Shown in pieces: positions 52,560-63,518 of a DNA stretch of 64,000 nt. Below the pieces are notes generated by a model, which searched no databases, was not told the origin of the DNA, and worked only from the letters and a program-made list of their open reading frames with translations. This DNA comes from Sphingopyxis sp. Root154 (GTDB lineage: Bacteria > Pseudomonadota > Alphaproteobacteria > Sphingomonadales > Sphingomonadaceae). The translations under genes and the position numbers were made by a program. Position 1 is the stretch's first letter, and the number at the start of each line of letters is the position of its first letter. The stretch covers positions 806,001-870,000 of the forward strand of contig NZ_LMGI01000001.1 in the NCBI RefSeq assembly GCF_001427105.1, given 5' to 3'.

Positions 52560-53948
52560 TCAATAGGCGTTGCGGTGTACCAGCACCTGCGCGGTGCGCG
52601 CGAGGATCGAAACGTCGCGCAGCAGCGACCAGCCGTGCTGATATTCCAGATCGGATTCGAGCCGGTCCAGAATATCGCGCCGGGTATTGGTCGCGCCGCG
52701 AAAGCCGCGGATCTGGGCGAGGCCGGTAATTCCCGGCTTGAGCGCATGGCGGTGCCAATATTGCCGGTCGACGCGCCAGAACAGCTCGTTCCCGGCGGTC
52801 GAGCCCAGCGCATGCGGGCGCGGCCCGACGAGGCTCATTTCGCCCGACAGCACGTTGATCAGCTGCGGCAGCTCGTCGATGCTCGTCGCGCGAATGAACC
52901 GTCCGACGCGCGTGATCCGGTCGTCGTCGCGGCTCGCCGAACGCGCGCCGTTGGCGTCGGTCGTCTCGGCGCGCATGCTGCGGAATTTCAGGATCCGGAA
53001 GATGCGGTTGCCGCGCCCCATCCGCTCCTGGCGGAAAAAGACCGGCCCCGGCGAATCGAGCTTGATCGCCAGCGCCACGATCAACAGCAGCGGCGACAGC
53101 AGGATCAGCGCCGGAATCGTCACCGCAAGATCGAGCGCGCGCTTCTTCACCCGGTTGGCGCGGTTGAGCGGGCCCCACGACACCACCAGCGTCGTCACCC
53201 CGCCGCGCTGGCGCGTGGTCAGCGGCCCCAGTTCGGCAATTTCGGGCATCACGATCTCACCCACGATATTGACGCCTTTCAGCGCGCGGGCCCATTCGAC
53301 CTTCCGTTCGGGCGCACACACGATCGTCACCCGGTCGTAATCCTGCAGCACGGTGCCGAGGCGATCGAGCATATAGGGGTCGTCGAGATCGGTACGGAGC
53401 CCCGACGCGCGCGCATCGATGATCTCGCGATCGAGGTAGGATGCGGGCAGGCTCGCGCCGTCGACAATGACCAGTTCGGCGGTCATGTCGCCGAAAGCCC
53501 GGCGCACGATACGGCAGATCAGGAGCCGCTGCGCGACCAACAAAGTCACTGCGGTCACCATGCCCATGCCGACCGCCAGACGTGGCACTTTGCCGGTTAT
53601 CCGTAGCGAGAAGGCCACAAGCAGGAAGACGAACAAGGTCGTCGCGAACGACAGCAGCGTCTGGCGAACGCTTTTGACCGGGCGGGTCAGGCAGCGCGGA
53701 TTATAGGCCTGATTCTGGAAGGCGATCGCGAAATGGACGAACAGTGCGCCCAGCATCGCGGTCAACAATCCTTCCGAGATGCTGCGGGGCTGCTCGATCA
53801 TCAACGTCACGGCGAAGCCCACCGCGAGCGCCGCCGCGTCCAAGGCTATCAGTCCCAGACAGAGCCATATCTTGGCATCGCGCCGCGCCGCTTTCGCAAG
53901 CGGCGTTCGAATGGGTGCGCCTTGGAGCGCCAAGTCGATTTTGGTCAT
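52560..53948 (-). CDS. Polyprenyl-phosphate hexose-1-phosphate transferase (WcaJ/ExoY type)
   Basis: A 462-residue inner-membrane enzyme that starts repeat-unit assembly by linking a sugar phosphate to undecaprenyl phosphate. About five N-terminal helices (from WLCLGLIALDAAALAVGFAV) and a CoA-binding-like domain are followed by the catalytic bacterial sugar transferase domain: KRALDLAVTIPALILLSPLL, FRQERMGRGNRIFRILKFRSM and the RATSIDELPQLINVLSGEMSLVGPRP motif, each described by position near 270-390. The ATG at 53948 is preceded by GGGAG. A longer upstream frame adds 29 residues without similarity. Confidence 0.93.
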   Translation of the reverse strand: MTKIDLALQGAPIRTPLAKAARRDAKIWLCLGLIALDAAALAVGFAVTLMIEQPRSISEGLLTAMLGALFVHFAIAFQNQAYNPRCLTRPVKSVRQTLLSFATTLFVFLLVAFSLRITGKVPRLAVGMGMVTAVTLLVAQRLLICRIVRRAFGDMTAELVIVDGASLPASYLDREIIDARASGLRTDLDDPYMLDRLGTVLQDYDRVTIVCAPERKVEWARALKGVNIVGEIVMPEIAELGPLTTRQRGGVTTLVVSWGPLNRANRVKKRALDLAVTIPALILLSPLLLIVALAIKLDSPGPVFFRQERMGRGNRIFRILKFRSMRAETTDANGARSASRDDDRITRVGRFIRATSIDELPQLINVLSGEMSLVGPRPHALGSTAGNELFWRVDRQYWHRHALKPGITGLAQIRGFRGATNTRRDILDRLESDLEYQHGWSLLRDVSILARTAQVLVHRNAY

Positions 53949-54090
53949 GGGATGGGGAGCTCCCTGGGGTTGGCTATATTGTTGCAATGCAACATGTCTT
54001 GGGCGCCAGGGAATACAAGCGGGCCGCGCGGGCACGTGCCGGATACAAGATGATCCGTGCGGATATCATTTGGTATGCCGCGATGCGGGC

Positions 54091-54122
54091 AAAATGGCCC
54101 GGGCGGCGCGGACCGCCCGGGC
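54091..54122 (-). terminator. Intrinsic terminator of the TorF-type gene
   Basis: On the minus strand a perfect 10-bp stem (54113-54122 with 54097-54106, loop of 6) begins 11 bases after the stop codon and is followed by CATTTT. The arms are GCCCGGGCGG and its complement. Confidence 0.75.
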
Positions 54123-54132
54123 AGTGCGCATA

Positions 54133-54951
54133 TCAGAAGGCTGCGGTCACACTGGCTACCACCGCGGCGTCGGCAATCGAGCCGGTCCCGTCCCCACCCT
54201 CGCTGAAATTGGGCTGCAGGCGCGCTGCCCCGGATTTGCTGATGTCGGTATCGATATAGGACAGATTGAGCGTCAGGTTGCGCCAGCTGGCGTCCATACC
54301 GAGCGACCAGTCCCAGTAGCGGCCCGTCGGGGCAACGCTGGTGCCGTTGGGGCCGAGACCGGGATTGCCGTCCGAATGGCCGATATGCGCCTTTGCGGTG
54401 AAGGGCGTTCCGCGAATCGCGACCGCGCCGTCGCCCCACAGGTAGAGGTTATCGTCGCTCTGCCCGCGGCTGTTCGGCGCGCTCGAGACATTGGCGAGCG
54501 CATGTTGCTCGGGCGCATAGGCGACCCCGGCGGTCAGAGTCGCCGATCCGGTCGTTCCGGTCAGCTTCGCATAAGGCTCGGCGAAATCGGATTCATCGGC
54601 GCCGCCGGGATACATGTACCAGACAAGGCCGACGTCGAGCGTGGTCTTGTCGCTTAGCGGCAATTTATAACCGCCGATCAGATCGAGTTCCATATTGGCG
54701 CCCCCGAAGGTCCCCCACCCCGCAAGATTCGACGCCCAGACGCCGGCATAGAGGCCGCTTTGATGCGTGAGCGTCAGGCCGCCCTGGACGGCCATTTCCT
54801 CGTCGGACTGCGAGACGCCGCGGAAACGGTAATCGGACACGATGGTCGCGGATCCCGTGATCGTGACGGATTTTGCTTCTTCATCCTGCGCAAAAGCGGC
54901 GGCCGGCAAAAGGCACGCGAGCAGGGCGGCGGCTGAGATAATGGTCTTCAT
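54133..54951 (-). CDS. TorF-family putative outer-membrane porin
   Basis: A 272-residue outer-membrane beta-barrel. The signal peptide ends PAAAFAQ (about 22). The mature protein begins VTITGSATIVSDYRFRGVSQSDEEMAVQGGLT, the SDYRFRGVSQ wording being the hallmark of the TorF/Gcw_chp family, followed by alternating strands and the last strand AAVVASVTAAF with terminal Phe. The ATG at 54951 is preceded by GAGGATC. Its promoter (55030-55071) shares the layout of the kdp promoter, so it is probably switched on with potassium uptake. It could let cations or osmolytes cross the outer membrane. Confidence 0.9.
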   Translation of the reverse strand: MKTIISAAALLACLLPAAAFAQDEEAKSVTITGSATIVSDYRFRGVSQSDEEMAVQGGLTLTHQSGLYAGVWASNLAGWGTFGGANMELDLIGGYKLPLSDKTTLDVGLVWYMYPGGADESDFAEPYAKLTGTTGSATLTAGVAYAPEQHALANVSSAPNSRGQSDDNLYLWGDGAVAIRGTPFTAKAHIGHSDGNPGLGPNGTSVAPTGRYWDWSLGMDASWRNLTLNLSYIDTDISKSGAARLQPNFSEGGDGTGSIADAAVVASVTAAF

Positions 54952-55015
54952 CTGATCCTCTGATATGGCCTCTTCCGGAGTGGGGAGGCTCGCGAGGACG
55001 TCCAACTAGATCAGC

Positions 55016-55071
55016 GCGGCATTGAAAATCGAGAGCGCCGGATGCTCATTTGCATAGTGTTTTCTTTATGC
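55016..55071 (-). promoter_or_regulatory. Kdp-type promoter box 1, upstream of the TorF-type gene
   Basis: Read on the plus strand: ATTGAAAAT then CGAGAG (55030-55035), exactly 17 bases, then CATAGTGT (55053-55060), TTT and CTTTATGC (55064-55071). The same spacing occurs at boxes 2 and 3. The second 8-mer is degenerate here. On the minus strand the AT-rich block ATTTTCAAT probably contains the -10, giving a leader of about 65 bases before the ATG at 54951. Confidence 0.55.
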
Positions 55072-55410
55072 GCCGGTTCGCTCTCTCGTAGGGGGTTCGA
55101 CAAGAATTTCCGGAACGCTTTCAAAGAAAAATGGCGCATTTGAATCCGGCGGAGACAGGCGTCTCCATCGCTCTGAAACCTCGACAGCCTCCCACAAGCC
55201 CGGGCCAACAAACAGCAAGGCGCTTCCGGCGCTCGCGCCGAGGAAGGTCGCCGCCGACAGAAGGATCATCAGCGCACCCGGATCGCGCGGTCCGGTCGTC
55301 ATGGCCATATTATGGAGCCGGAGCGCGAGCAGCCAGCCGATGCCCAGGAGCAAGATGCCCGACGCGCGCAGCCCGATATTGGCGGCGGGCGTTTCATGCC
55401 ATTTCTTCAT
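55066..55410 (-). CDS. Small membrane protein, unknown function
   Basis: A 114-residue protein with two hydrophobic helices (about 13-31, LRASGILLLGIGWLLALRL, and 46-68, GALMILLSAATFLGASAGSALLF) and a charged, proline-rich C-terminus (EILVEPPTRERTGA). No family is recognised. The ATG at 55410 is preceded by GGAGG; an earlier in-frame start at 55446 has none. It lies in the gene block between kdpE and the TorF-type gene, all on the minus strand, so it may belong to the potassium/osmotic response. Confidence 0.7.
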   Translation of the reverse strand: MKKWHETPAANIGLRASGILLLGIGWLLALRLHNMAMTTGPRDPGALMILLSAATFLGASAGSALLFVGPGLWEAVEVSERWRRLSPPDSNAPFFFESVPEILVEPPTRERTGA

Positions 55411-55518
55411 TGCGAACCTCCAGCGGGAGGCCGCCCAATTACGCATGATCGCGTAGGAATTCGAGATTGGGAAACGGCGCCGCGCATTGAGATTGCGTAT
55501 AATTGGGGCGACCCGGTC

Positions 55519-55677
55519 TCAGCTCATCTTGTCGGCGAGAAAGGCGACCAGAGCCACCATGGCGCACATATAGATTGTGAGTGCCGAGGGCCCTTGTGCG
55601 CCCAGCCAGTCGACGACCCGGTCGTACCGCGACGACCGCGCAGCATCGGACGGGTTTTTGAAATCGTCGCCTATCAT
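55519..55677 (-). CDS. Candidate 52-residue single-helix membrane protein
   Basis: The minus-strand frame from ATG 55675-55677 to TGA encodes MIGDDFKNPSDAAR, a charged stretch, VVDWLGAQGPSAL, and then one hydrophobic helix (TIYMCAMVALVAFLADKM). The helix length and flanking charges fit a small membrane protein. A Kdp-type promoter box lies just upstream (55734-55752), with only about 20 bases between the probable -10 and the start. The ribosome site is weak (GGGAG is 16 bases away), and a GTG at 55680 is an alternative start. Confidence 0.45.
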   Translation of the reverse strand: MIGDDFKNPSDAARSSRYDRVVDWLGAQGPSALTIYMCAMVALVAFLADKMS

Positions 55678-55701
55678 CACGATCAGATAGGCGCTCCCGC
55701 C

Positions 55702-55752
55702 ATTTAAAATCGAGAGCAGGTCAGCCTCATGTCCATATGATCGGCATAGTAT
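55702..55752 (-). promoter_or_regulatory. Kdp-type promoter box 2, downstream of kdpE
   Basis: Read on the plus strand: TTTAAAAT then CGAGAG (55711-55716), exactly 17 bases, then CATATGAT (55734-55741), CGG and CATAGTAT (55745-55752). The two 8-mers start 11 bases apart, one helical turn, as for tandem half-sites of OmpR/PhoB-type regulators. Box 3 has the same two 8-mers in the opposite order. It lies 10 bases past the kdpE stop and faces the small genes at 55519 and 55066. Confidence 0.62.
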
Positions 55753-55761
55753 CCGCGCGAT

Positions 55762-56487
55762 TTAAGGCGCCCGTCCGAGTTCGTCGCCCGGCGTCTCGCT
55801 CACCGATCGCAGGCGATAGCCGATGCCGAGTTCGTTGCTGATGATCTGTGGTTGTTGCGGATCGCTCTCGAGCTTCTGGCGCAGGGTGCGGATGAGGACG
55901 CGCAGATATTCGACATGATGTTCGACCTCGTGCGGCCAGACCTGCGCCATGATCTGGTTGTGCGTGATGACGCGCCCCGGGTGCCGCGCAAGCTGGGCGA
56001 GCACGGCATATTCCTTGGGGGTCAGATGAACCTCGCGGCCCGCCTTTACGACGGTGCGTGCGATGAGATCGATCGTCACATCCCCTGCGGTCACCGAGAG
56101 CATGCCGCCGTCACGGGTCATGCGGTTACGCAAGGCCACGCGCACGCGCGCGAGCAATTCGTCGGTGTCGAACGGCTTGGTCAGATAATCGTCGGCGCCG
56201 AGGTCGAGCGCGGCGACCTTCTGGTCGGTCGCGTCGCGCGCCGAGACGACGATCAGCGTCGTGTCCGACTGCTGCTTGACGAGGGGCACAAGCTCCAGCC
56301 CGTCGCGATCGGGCAGACCCAGATCGAGCAGCACGATATCGGGACGCTCCTCGCGAAGCAGTTCGAGCGCTTCGCGGGCACTCTCGGCTTCGACGATCGC
56401 ATAGTCGGCGCGCGCCAGCGCGGCATGGATCAGGCGGCGGATATGCAGCTCATCGTCCACAACCAGAACCTTGTGACGCACTTTCAT
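55762..56487 (-). CDS. kdpE: Kdp operon response regulator
   Basis: A 241-residue OmpR-family response regulator. The receiver domain (1-120) has the acidic pair Asp11-Asp12 (VVDDELHIRR), the phosphorylated Asp55 in IVLLDLGLPDRDG and the Lys of DYLTKPF. The winged-helix DNA-binding domain (about 135-230) has HLTPKEYAVLAQLARHPGRVITH and HVEYLRVLIRTLRQKLE. It is phosphorylated by KdpD under potassium limitation and activates kdpFABC in other bacteria. Its ATG overlaps the kdpD stop by ATGA. Three candidate binding boxes lie in this window. Confidence 0.97.
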   Translation of the reverse strand: MKVRHKVLVVDDELHIRRLIHAALARADYAIVEAESAREALELLREERPDIVLLDLGLPDRDGLELVPLVKQQSDTTLIVVSARDATDQKVAALDLGADDYLTKPFDTDELLARVRVALRNRMTRDGGMLSVTAGDVTIDLIARTVVKAGREVHLTPKEYAVLAQLARHPGRVITHNQIMAQVWPHEVEHHVEYLRVLIRTLRQKLESDPQQPQIISNELGIGYRLRSVSETPGDELGRAP

Positions 56488-59156
56488 GGTTGATCCTTGT
56501 CGTCCAGATGCGTGATGATCAGCGTCTCGGGGATGCGAATGGTGAAGCAGGCGCCGCGCGGGTCTTCATTGTTGCTCGCGTCGACCGACAGCCCCATCGC
56601 CTCGGCAAATCCCTTGACGATGGCGAGCCCAAGGCCGGTGCCATGCTTCGCGCGATCGCTGCCCTCGAGACGGGTGAAGGTTTCGAAGACGCGCTTCTCG
56701 TTTCCGGGCGCGATCCCCGGCCCCTGATCGATGATCGACAACGATATGGCATCGGCGGCGCGGCGGGCGTGAATGGTGATCGGGGTGCCGGGGTCGGCAT
56801 AGCGCCCGGCATTGTCGAGCAGATTGATCAGGCAGTGGTGGAGCAGCACCGGATCGACCCGCACCAACGGGATATTAGGCGAGATATCGACCTTGACCTC
56901 ATGCCCCAGCAGCGACGCCCGCGTATCGTGCGCCGCGCTGGCGGCGGCATCGAACAGGTCGGTCGCCTCGACCTTCATCGGCAGCGCCCCCGCCTCGACG
57001 CGCGCCATGTCGAGCAGGTTCGACACGAAGCGATTGAGGCGAAGCGCCTCGGTCTCGATCGTCTCGGCGAGCTGCGCCGAGGGATTGCGCCGGATTTCCT
57101 GCGCGGCCGAGAGGATCGTCGTGAGCGGAGTGCGAAGGTCGTGGCTGACCGACGAGAGCAGCGCCGAGCGCAGCCGGTCGCGTTCGTCGACCTGCCGCGT
57201 ACGAAGCGACGCCTCTTCAAGTTCCATGCGGTCGAGCGCAATCGACGCCTGATCGAGGAGGCTCATCAACAGCGGCACCTGATCCGAACGGACAGGCTCG
57301 CGCGCGTCGTCGCGCGTCAGGCCAAGCACGCCGAGCACGCCGCGCGTCGTGCGCAAGGGATGGAACAGCCAGTCCGACGCGGTGAGGGTCGACGACCCGC
57401 GCCCCGCCGGCTGTTCATTGTCCATCGCCCACTGCGCCGCCGCGCGCTCGATTTGCTCGAGCCGGTCCTCGGGCGGCACCGCGGCGCGCAGCATCGGACC
57501 ATCGGCCGACGGCAGCAGCAGCGCGGTGCGGACGTCGAGCAGCCGCCCGACCTCAGCGCAGATCGCGTGCATCAGCGTGTCCTGGTCGGGCGCCGCGATC
57601 AATTGCCGTGAGAAGCTGGCGAGCGCCGCATTCTGGCGTGCGCTCCACTGGGCCAGATCGGCCTGGGCGCGCACGCGCGCGGCAAACTGGCTGGTCACCA
57701 CGGCGACCCCGAGCAGCACGAGAATGCTGACGACATTTTCGGGGTTGTTGACGGTCAGCGTGCCGGTCGGCGGCAGGAAGAAGAAATTATAGGCGAGGCT
57801 CGACGCAAGGCCCGCGAACAGGCCGGCGCGCAGCCCGAATGTCGCCGCGGCGAACATGACCGGCACCAGAAAGAGCAACGCGATATTGCCAAGGTCGATC
57901 GCCGCGAGGAGCAGGCGTGCGAGCGCCGTCATCGCGGCGACCATGACCAGCGACCAGATATAGTCGGCCGGCCGGCCCCAGCGTCCGGGGACCGTGATCC
58001 GGACGCGCGGTTGCCCCGGCTTTGCGGCGGGCTCGCCGGGCAGCACATGCACCGCGACATCGTCGATCGTCCGCACGAGCTGGTCGACGACCGATCCGTG
58101 ACGCAGCTCGAACCACCAGGGACGGCTCGACTTGCCGATGACGATCTGCGTCGCGCGCGCATCGCCGGCAAAGGCGCGCAGCCCTTCGACGACGCTTGCC
58201 GCCGGGACCGTCGCGGTCGAGGCGCCGAGCCGCGAGGCGAGTGCGAGCGTATCCGCGAGCTGGCGGCGATCCTCGTCGGTCATGCCCCGGCTGCGCCGCG
58301 TCTCGATATAGACCGCGCTCCACGGCGCCCTGAGTGCGTCGGCGAGCCGCTTGCCCGCGCGGACGAGTTCGGCGGCGACGGGCAGTTCGCTGACCGCGAC
58401 GACGATCCGTTCGCCGACCGCGAAGCTGCCCGCGAGCGCATGGCTGCGCACATGGTCGAGCATCTGCGCATCGACCGCCTGCGCCGCGCGGCGCAGCGCG
58501 AGTTCGCGCAGCGCGGTGAGGTTCGATTTCGAGAAGAAATGGGTAAGCGCGCGCGTCGCTTCCTGCGGGATATAGACCTTGCCGTCGCGCAGCCGCTCGA
58601 TCAGCTCGTCGGGCGGGATGTCGACGACCTCGATCTCGGCATTTTCGAGGATCGAGTCGGGCACCGTTTCGCGGACGCGGACGCGGGTGAAGGATGCGAC
58701 GACGTCGTTCAGGCTTTCGACGTGCTGGATATTGATCGTCGAATAGACGTCGATCCCCGCACCCAGCAGTTCCTCGACATCCTGATACCGCTTGGGATGG
58801 CGGCTGCCGGGCGCGTTGGTATGCGCAAGCTCATCCACCAGAACGAGCCCGGGGCGGCGTTCGAGTATCGCGTCGATGTCCATTTCGCCCAGACTATGGC
58901 CCTGATGGTCGACGTCGCGGCGCGGGATGATCTCATGGCCGTGGACAAGCGCCTCGGTCTCGCGCCGGCCGTGCGTCTCGACCACCCCGATCACGACATC
59001 GACCCCGGCCTCGCGGCGTTGCCGTCCGTCGGTGAGCATCTCCCACGTCTTGCCGACGCCGGGCGCAGCGCCGAGAAACACCTTGAGACGACCGCGACCT
59101 TCCTGCGCCGCCTGACGCAGGAAGGTTTCGGGGGATGGTCGATCGTTTCCTGTCAC
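56484..59156 (-). CDS. kdpD: Kdp sensor histidine kinase
   Basis: An 890-residue membrane sensor kinase. Its cytoplasmic N-terminal KdpD domain has the Walker [11 protein letters not shown] (29-38) and [36 protein letters not shown] motifs, followed by a universal-stress-protein domain, four transmembrane helices (about 395-495, DUF4118), a GAF domain, a HisKA domain with His672 in [11 protein letters not shown], and an ATPase domain with [12 protein letters not shown] and [12 protein letters not shown]. The start is GTG, overlapping kdpC by GTGA. It senses low potassium and high ionic strength in known systems and acts on KdpE. Confidence 0.97.
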   Translation of the reverse strand: MTGNDRPSPETFLRQAAQEGRGRLKVFLGAAPGVGKTWEMLTDGRQRREAGVDVVIGVVETHGRRETEALVHGHEIIPRRDVDHQGHSLGEMDIDAILERRPGLVLVDELAHTNAPGSRHPKRYQDVEELLGAGIDVYSTINIQHVESLNDVVASFTRVRVRETVPDSILENAEIEVVDIPPDELIERLRDGKVYIPQEATRALTHFFSKSNLTALRELALRRAAQAVDAQMLDHVRSHALAGSFAVGERIVVAVSELPVAAELVRAGKRLADALRAPWSAVYIETRRSRGMTDEDRRQLADTLALASRLGASTATVPAASVVEGLRAFAGDARATQIVIGKSSRPWWFELRHGSVVDQLVRTIDDVAVHVLPGEPAAKPGQPRVRITVPGRWGRPADYIWSLVMVAAMTALARLLLAAIDLGNIALLFLVPVMFAAATFGLRAGLFAGLASSLAYNFFFLPPTGTLTVNNPENVVSILVLLGVAVVTSQFAARVRAQADLAQWSARQNAALASFSRQLIAAPDQDTLMHAICAEVGRLLDVRTALLLPSADGPMLRAAVPPEDRLEQIERAAAQWAMDNEQPAGRGSSTLTASDWLFHPLRTTRGVLGVLGLTRDDAREPVRSDQVPLLMSLLDQASIALDRMELEEASLRTRQVDERDRLRSALLSSVSHDLRTPLTTILSAAQEIRRNPSAQLAETIETEALRLNRFVSNLLDMARVEAGALPMKVEATDLFDAAASAAHDTRASLLGHEVKVDISPNIPLVRVDPVLLHHCLINLLDNAGRYADPGTPITIHARRAADAISLSIIDQGPGIAPGNEKRVFETFTRLEGSDRAKHGTGLGLAIVKGFAEAMGLSVDASNNEDPRGACFTIRIPETLIITHLDDKDQP

Positions 59157-59749
59157 GCGGCGGGTTTAGCCCCAAAAGCATCGAGCCGTCGATTGAGCTT
59201 GAACACATTGACGCGCGGCTCGCCAAGAAAGCCGAGAAGCGGCTTGTCGACGCTCTGTTCGACCAGCCTGCGAACCACTGCTGGATCGAGACTGCGCGCC
59301 TTTGCGACGCGATCGACCTGATAGAAGGCGGCCTCGGGGGTGATGTCGGGGTCGAGGCCCGAACCCGAGGCGGTGACGAGGTCCGCGGGCACGGCCTTGC
59401 CGGGTTCGGCGGCCTTCAATTTCTCGACGTCGCCCTTGACGCGGTCGACCAGCGCCTGCGACGTCGGCCCGAGGTTCGAGCCCGACGAGGCGAGCCCGTC
59501 ATAGCCCTTGCCCGCCGCCGAGGGGCGCGTGTTGAAATAGCGCTCCGACGTAAAGGCCTGACCGACGACGGTCGAGCCGACGACCTTGCCATTCTCTTCG
59601 ACGAGGCTGCCGTTCGCCTGGCTCGGGAAGAGCGCCTGCCCGATGCCGGTGAGCGCCAGCGGGTAAGCAAGCCCGAGAAGCAGCGCGAACAATAGCGTCA
59701 TGACGAGCGCCGGACGCAGCGAGGTGATGAGATCCTTGTTCATTGTCAT
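59153..59749 (-). CDS. kdpC: Potassium-transporting ATPase subunit C
   Basis: A 198-residue subunit with a single N-terminal transmembrane helix ([23 protein letters not shown]) and a periplasmic domain containing [43 protein letters not shown] and the C-terminal [25 protein letters not shown], all characteristic of KdpC. It helps KdpA bind potassium with high affinity. It starts 4 bases after the kdpB stop. Confidence 0.97.
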   Translation of the reverse strand: MTMNKDLITSLRPALVMTLLFALLLGLAYPLALTGIGQALFPSQANGSLVEENGKVVGSTVVGQAFTSERYFNTRPSAAGKGYDGLASSGSNLGPTSQALVDRVKGDVEKLKAAEPGKAVPADLVTASGSGLDPDITPEAAFYQVDRVAKARSLDPAVVRRLVEQSVDKPLLGFLGEPRVNVFKLNRRLDAFGAKPAA

Positions 59750-59753
59750 ATCC

Positions 59754-61790
59754 TCAGACGAGACCCAGGCCGCCGACCGCGAGGTCGATCAGCTTGATGC
59801 CGACAAAAGGTGCCACGAGGCCGCCAAGGCCATAGACGGCAAGATTGCGGGCGAGCAGCGGCCCGGCGCCCATCGGCTTGTACTTAACACCGCGCAGCGC
59901 GAGCGGCACGAGCAGCGGGATGATCAGCGCGTTGAAGATGATCGCCGACAGGATCGCGCTCTCGGGGCTGGTCAGCCCCATCACGTTGAGCACACCGAGG
60001 CCCGGATAGAGCACGATGAACATCGCGGGGATGATCGCGAAATATTTGGCGACGTCGTTGGCGACCGAGAAGGTCGTCAGCGCCCCGCGCGTCATCAAGA
60101 GCTGTTTTCCGAGACCGACGACCTCGATCAGCTTGGTCGGATCGCTGTCGAGATCGACCATATTGCCCGCCTCGCGCGCCGCCTGCGTGCCGGTGTTCAT
60201 CGCGACACCGACGTCGGCCTGCGCGAGCGCCGGGGCGTCGTTGGTGCCGTCGCCGCACATCGCGACGAGCCGCCCGCCCTGCTGTTCCTTGCGGATCAGC
60301 TCGAGCTTGTCCTCTGGGGTCGCCTGCGCGAGGAAATCGTCGACCCCGGCCTCCGCGGCGATCGCGGCGGCGGTGAGCGGGTTGTCGCCGGTGATCATCA
60401 CCGTGCGGATGCCCATCGCGCGCAGTTCGCCGAACCGTTCACGAATGCCCGCCTTGACGATGTCCTTGAGGAAGATCGCGCCGAGCAGCTGACCATCCTT
60501 CGCGACGGCGAGCGGCGTACCGCCCGCGCGCGCGATCTCGTCGGTGATGCGGCGCAGTTCGGTTGCGGCGGCGGTTGCCTCCACCCCGGGATTGGCCTTG
60601 AGGACCGAATCGACCGCGCCTTTCTGGATCACGCTGCCCTCAAGTTTGAGGCCCGAGATACGCGTTTGCGCGGTGAAGGGAATGATCTCAGCACCCGCGG
60701 GCAAGTCTATCATCGTCTGGCCGAACTTCTCGCGCGCGAGCGCAACGATCGAGCGGCCTTCGGGGGTTTCATCGGCGAGGCTGGCGAGCAGCGCCGCCTC
60801 CGACAGGACGGCCATCGACTGGCCGCCGACCGGGCGGAATTCGGTGGCCTGACGGTCGCCGACGGTGATCGTGCCGGTCTTGTCGAGCAGCAGGACATCG
60901 ATATCGCCCGCCGCCTCGACTGCGCGGCCCGATTTCGCGAGCACGTTGAAACGCACGAGGCGGTCCATGCCGGCGATACCGATGGCGGAGAGCAAGGCCG
61001 CGATCGTCGTCGGGATAAGCGTGATCAGCAGCGCCGCGAGGATCGCGACGGGGATGCTGCCGCCTGCATAGCTCGCAAAAGCCGGAATCGTGCCGACCGC
61101 GATCAGGAAGATGATCGTCAGGCCGACGAGCAGCAGCGTCAGCGCGATTTCGTTCGGCGTCTTCTGCCGCTCGGCGCCTTCGACGAGCGCGATCATCCGG
61201 TCGAGGAAGCCCTGCCCCGGATTGACCGTCACCTGCACGCGGATCTCGTCGGAGATGACGCGTGTCCCTGCGGTCACCGCCGAGCGGTCGCCGCCCGCCT
61301 CGCGGATCACCGGCGCACTTTCGCCGGTGATCGCCGCTTCGTTGACCGACGCGACGCCCGCGACGACTTCGCCGTCCGACGGGATCAGGTCGCCCGTCTC
61401 GACAAGCACGACGTCGCCGACCCGGAGCGCGCTGGCGGGAACGCCTTCATACGCCTTCCCCTCGCCTTTCAGCCGCTTTGCCGTGAGTTCGGCCTTGGTG
61501 GCGCGCAGCGAGGCGGCTTGCGCCTTGCCGCGCCCTTCGGCAAGCGCCTCGGCGAAGGTGCCGAACAGCACCGTCAGCCAGAGCCAGATCACGAGCTGCA
61601 GCTTGAAGCCCGTCGCGAGGCCATCCTGACCGACGACGAGCAGCACCGTCAGCAAGGTTGCCACGACCGCCGTGGTGAACATCACCGGGTTGCGGATCAG
61701 CTCCCTGGGGTTGAGTTTGCGGAAGGCGTCGCCGATCGCCGGAACGATCAGGTCTGCCGTGAACAATGATTTTTGTACGGACCGAGCCAT
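59754..61790 (-). CDS. kdpB: Potassium-transporting ATPase subunit B (P-type ATPase)
   Basis: A 678-residue catalytic P-type ATPase subunit. The actuator loop TGES is at 155-158, the phosphorylated Asp303 in [12 protein letters not shown], the nucleotide-binding KGAVDSVL, and the hinge [21 protein letters not shown]. Seven transmembrane helices are expected. I prefer the ATG at 61790 because AAGGA is 8 bases before it; the ATG at 61796 is only 3 bases from the same site. It lies 12 bases behind kdpA. Confidence 0.97.
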   Translation of the reverse strand: MARSVQKSLFTADLIVPAIGDAFRKLNPRELIRNPVMFTTAVVATLLTVLLVVGQDGLATGFKLQLVIWLWLTVLFGTFAEALAEGRGKAQAASLRATKAELTAKRLKGEGKAYEGVPASALRVGDVVLVETGDLIPSDGEVVAGVASVNEAAITGESAPVIREAGGDRSAVTAGTRVISDEIRVQVTVNPGQGFLDRMIALVEGAERQKTPNEIALTLLLVGLTIIFLIAVGTIPAFASYAGGSIPVAILAALLITLIPTTIAALLSAIGIAGMDRLVRFNVLAKSGRAVEAAGDIDVLLLDKTGTITVGDRQATEFRPVGGQSMAVLSEAALLASLADETPEGRSIVALAREKFGQTMIDLPAGAEIIPFTAQTRISGLKLEGSVIQKGAVDSVLKANPGVEATAAATELRRITDEIARAGGTPLAVAKDGQLLGAIFLKDIVKAGIRERFGELRAMGIRTVMITGDNPLTAAAIAAEAGVDDFLAQATPEDKLELIRKEQQGGRLVAMCGDGTNDAPALAQADVGVAMNTGTQAAREAGNMVDLDSDPTKLIEVVGLGKQLLMTRGALTTFSVANDVAKYFAIIPAMFIVLYPGLGVLNVMGLTSPESAILSAIIFNALIIPLLVPLALRGVKYKPMGAGPLLARNLAVYGLGGLVAPFVGIKLIDLAVGGLGLV

Positions 61791-61802
61791 GTGCATGGAT
61801 CC

Positions 61803-63506
61803 TTAAAAGAGCTGGCCGTTGATCATCGCGAGATGATCGGCGATGGGACCGAGCGCGAGGCCGGGAAGGAAGGTCAGGCCGCCGACGATCAGCACGATGC
61901 CGATCAAAAGGCACGTCCACAGCGGCCCCGTCGTCGGGAAACTACCCGCCGATTCCGGCGTATATTTCTTCGCCGCCAGACCGCCCGCGATCGCCAGCAT
62001 GGGAATGATGATGAAGAAACGGCCGATCCACATCGCGGCGCCCAGCATGCCGTTATAGAAAGGCGTGTTGGCGGTAAGGCCCGCAAAGGCCGACCCGTTG
62101 TTCGCGACCGCGCTGGTGAAGGCGTAGAGGATTTCCGAAAAGCCGTGCGGACCCTTGTTGAGCGGCCCCGCCAGCCCCGCCTCGGTCACCGACGCGATCG
62201 CCGTGAAGCCGAGGATGATGAGCGGCAGGACAGCGATCGCGAGCACCGCGAGCTTCACCTCGCGCGCCTCGATCTTCTTGCCGACATATTCGGGGGTACG
62301 CCCCACCATCAGCCCCGCGACGAAGATCGCGAGGATCGCGAAGAGCAGGAAGCCGTAGATGCCCGCACCGACGCCGCCGATCACGACTTCGCCAAGCTGC
62401 ATGTTGAACAGCGGAATCATCCCGCCGAGCGCGGTAAAGCTGTCATGCATGCCGTTGACCGCCCCGCACGACGCGGCGGTAGTGACGACCGCGAACAGCG
62501 CCGTCTGGGCGATGCCGAAGCGAACCTCCTTGCCTTCCATATTGCCGCCCATGGCGCCAAGATCATGGAGGATCGGATTGCCCGCGGCTTCCTGCCAATA
62601 GGTGATCGCGGTGCCCGCGACGAACAACGTCGTCATCGCGGCAAGGATCGCCCAGCCCTGGCGCTGGTTGCCCACCGCACGGCCGAAGGTCCAGGTCAGC
62701 CCGACGCCGATCGCGAAGATCGAAAGCATCTGGACGAGGTTGGTGAGCGCGGTTGGATTTTCAAACGGATGCGCCGAGTTGGCGTTGAAGAAGCCGCCAC
62801 CATTGGTGCCGAGCAGCTTGATCGCTTCCTGCGAAGCGACCGGACCGAGCGCGAGCGTCTGCTTGACGCCTTCTAGCGTCGTCACGTCGACCGAACCCGC
62901 CAGCGTCTGCGGCACGCCGCTCGCGATATAAAAGATCGCGATGGCGAAGCAGAGCGGGAGGAGCAGATAGAGGGTGACGCGCGTCATATCGGCCCAGAAA
63001 TTGCCGATCGTCGATGCGCTGCGCCGGGCAAAGCCGCGGAACAGTGCGAAAGCGAGCGCGATGCCCGTCGCCGCCGACAGGAAGTTGTGGATCGTCAGCC
63101 CGAGCATCTGGCTGAGGTTCGACATCGTCGATTCCCCGCCATAGCTTTGCCAGTTGGTGTTGGCAGTGAAGCTGATCGCGGTGTTGAACGCCAGATGCTC
63201 ATTGACCCCGTCAAATCCAAGCGGATTGAGCGGCAGCCCGCCCTGCAGGCGCAGGATCGCATATGTGAAGAGCGCGAGCATCGCGTTGAAGATCAGCATA
63301 TGGACCGCGTAACGGCGCCACCCCTGCTCTTCGGTCGGGTCGATGCCCGACAGGCGGTAAAAGCCCGTCTCGACCGGGCCGAGTATGCGGTGCAGCGGCG
63401 TCCGGCGCCCTTCGTAGAGCGCGAAGAGCCACTGCCCCATCGGCTTGCAGAGCAGGAGCAGGATCGCGACGAACGCGATGATGAGAAACCATCCCTGAAA
63501 GGTCAT
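61803..63506 (-). CDS. kdpA: Potassium-transporting ATPase subunit A
   Basis: A 567-residue potassium channel-like subunit with about ten transmembrane helices. Selectivity-filter-like loops appear as [51 protein letters not shown] and [18 protein letters not shown]. The family start [28 protein letters not shown] is present. It follows kdpF by 12 bases behind a strong GGAGG. Confidence 0.97.
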   Translation of the reverse strand: MTFQGWFLIIAFVAILLLLCKPMGQWLFALYEGRRTPLHRILGPVETGFYRLSGIDPTEEQGWRRYAVHMLIFNAMLALFTYAILRLQGGLPLNPLGFDGVNEHLAFNTAISFTANTNWQSYGGESTMSNLSQMLGLTIHNFLSAATGIALAFALFRGFARRSASTIGNFWADMTRVTLYLLLPLCFAIAIFYIASGVPQTLAGSVDVTTLEGVKQTLALGPVASQEAIKLLGTNGGGFFNANSAHPFENPTALTNLVQMLSIFAIGVGLTWTFGRAVGNQRQGWAILAAMTTLFVAGTAITYWQEAAGNPILHDLGAMGGNMEGKEVRFGIAQTALFAVVTTAASCGAVNGMHDSFTALGGMIPLFNMQLGEVVIGGVGAGIYGFLLFAILAIFVAGLMVGRTPEYVGKKIEAREVKLAVLAIAVLPLIILGFTAIASVTEAGLAGPLNKGPHGFSEILYAFTSAVANNGSAFAGLTANTPFYNGMLGAAMWIGRFFIIIPMLAIAGGLAAKKYTPESAGSFPTTGPLWTCLLIGIVLIVGGLTFLPGLALGPIADHLAMINGQLF

Positions 63507-63518
63507 GGGTTCGCCTCC

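Noticed and set aside
55519..55764. Reading frame continuing in kdpE phase past its stop codon
   Set aside because: The same frame stays open for about 80 codons after the kdpE TAA, but the promoter box lies inside it, and KdpE already has its full expected length. Read-through is not needed to explain it.
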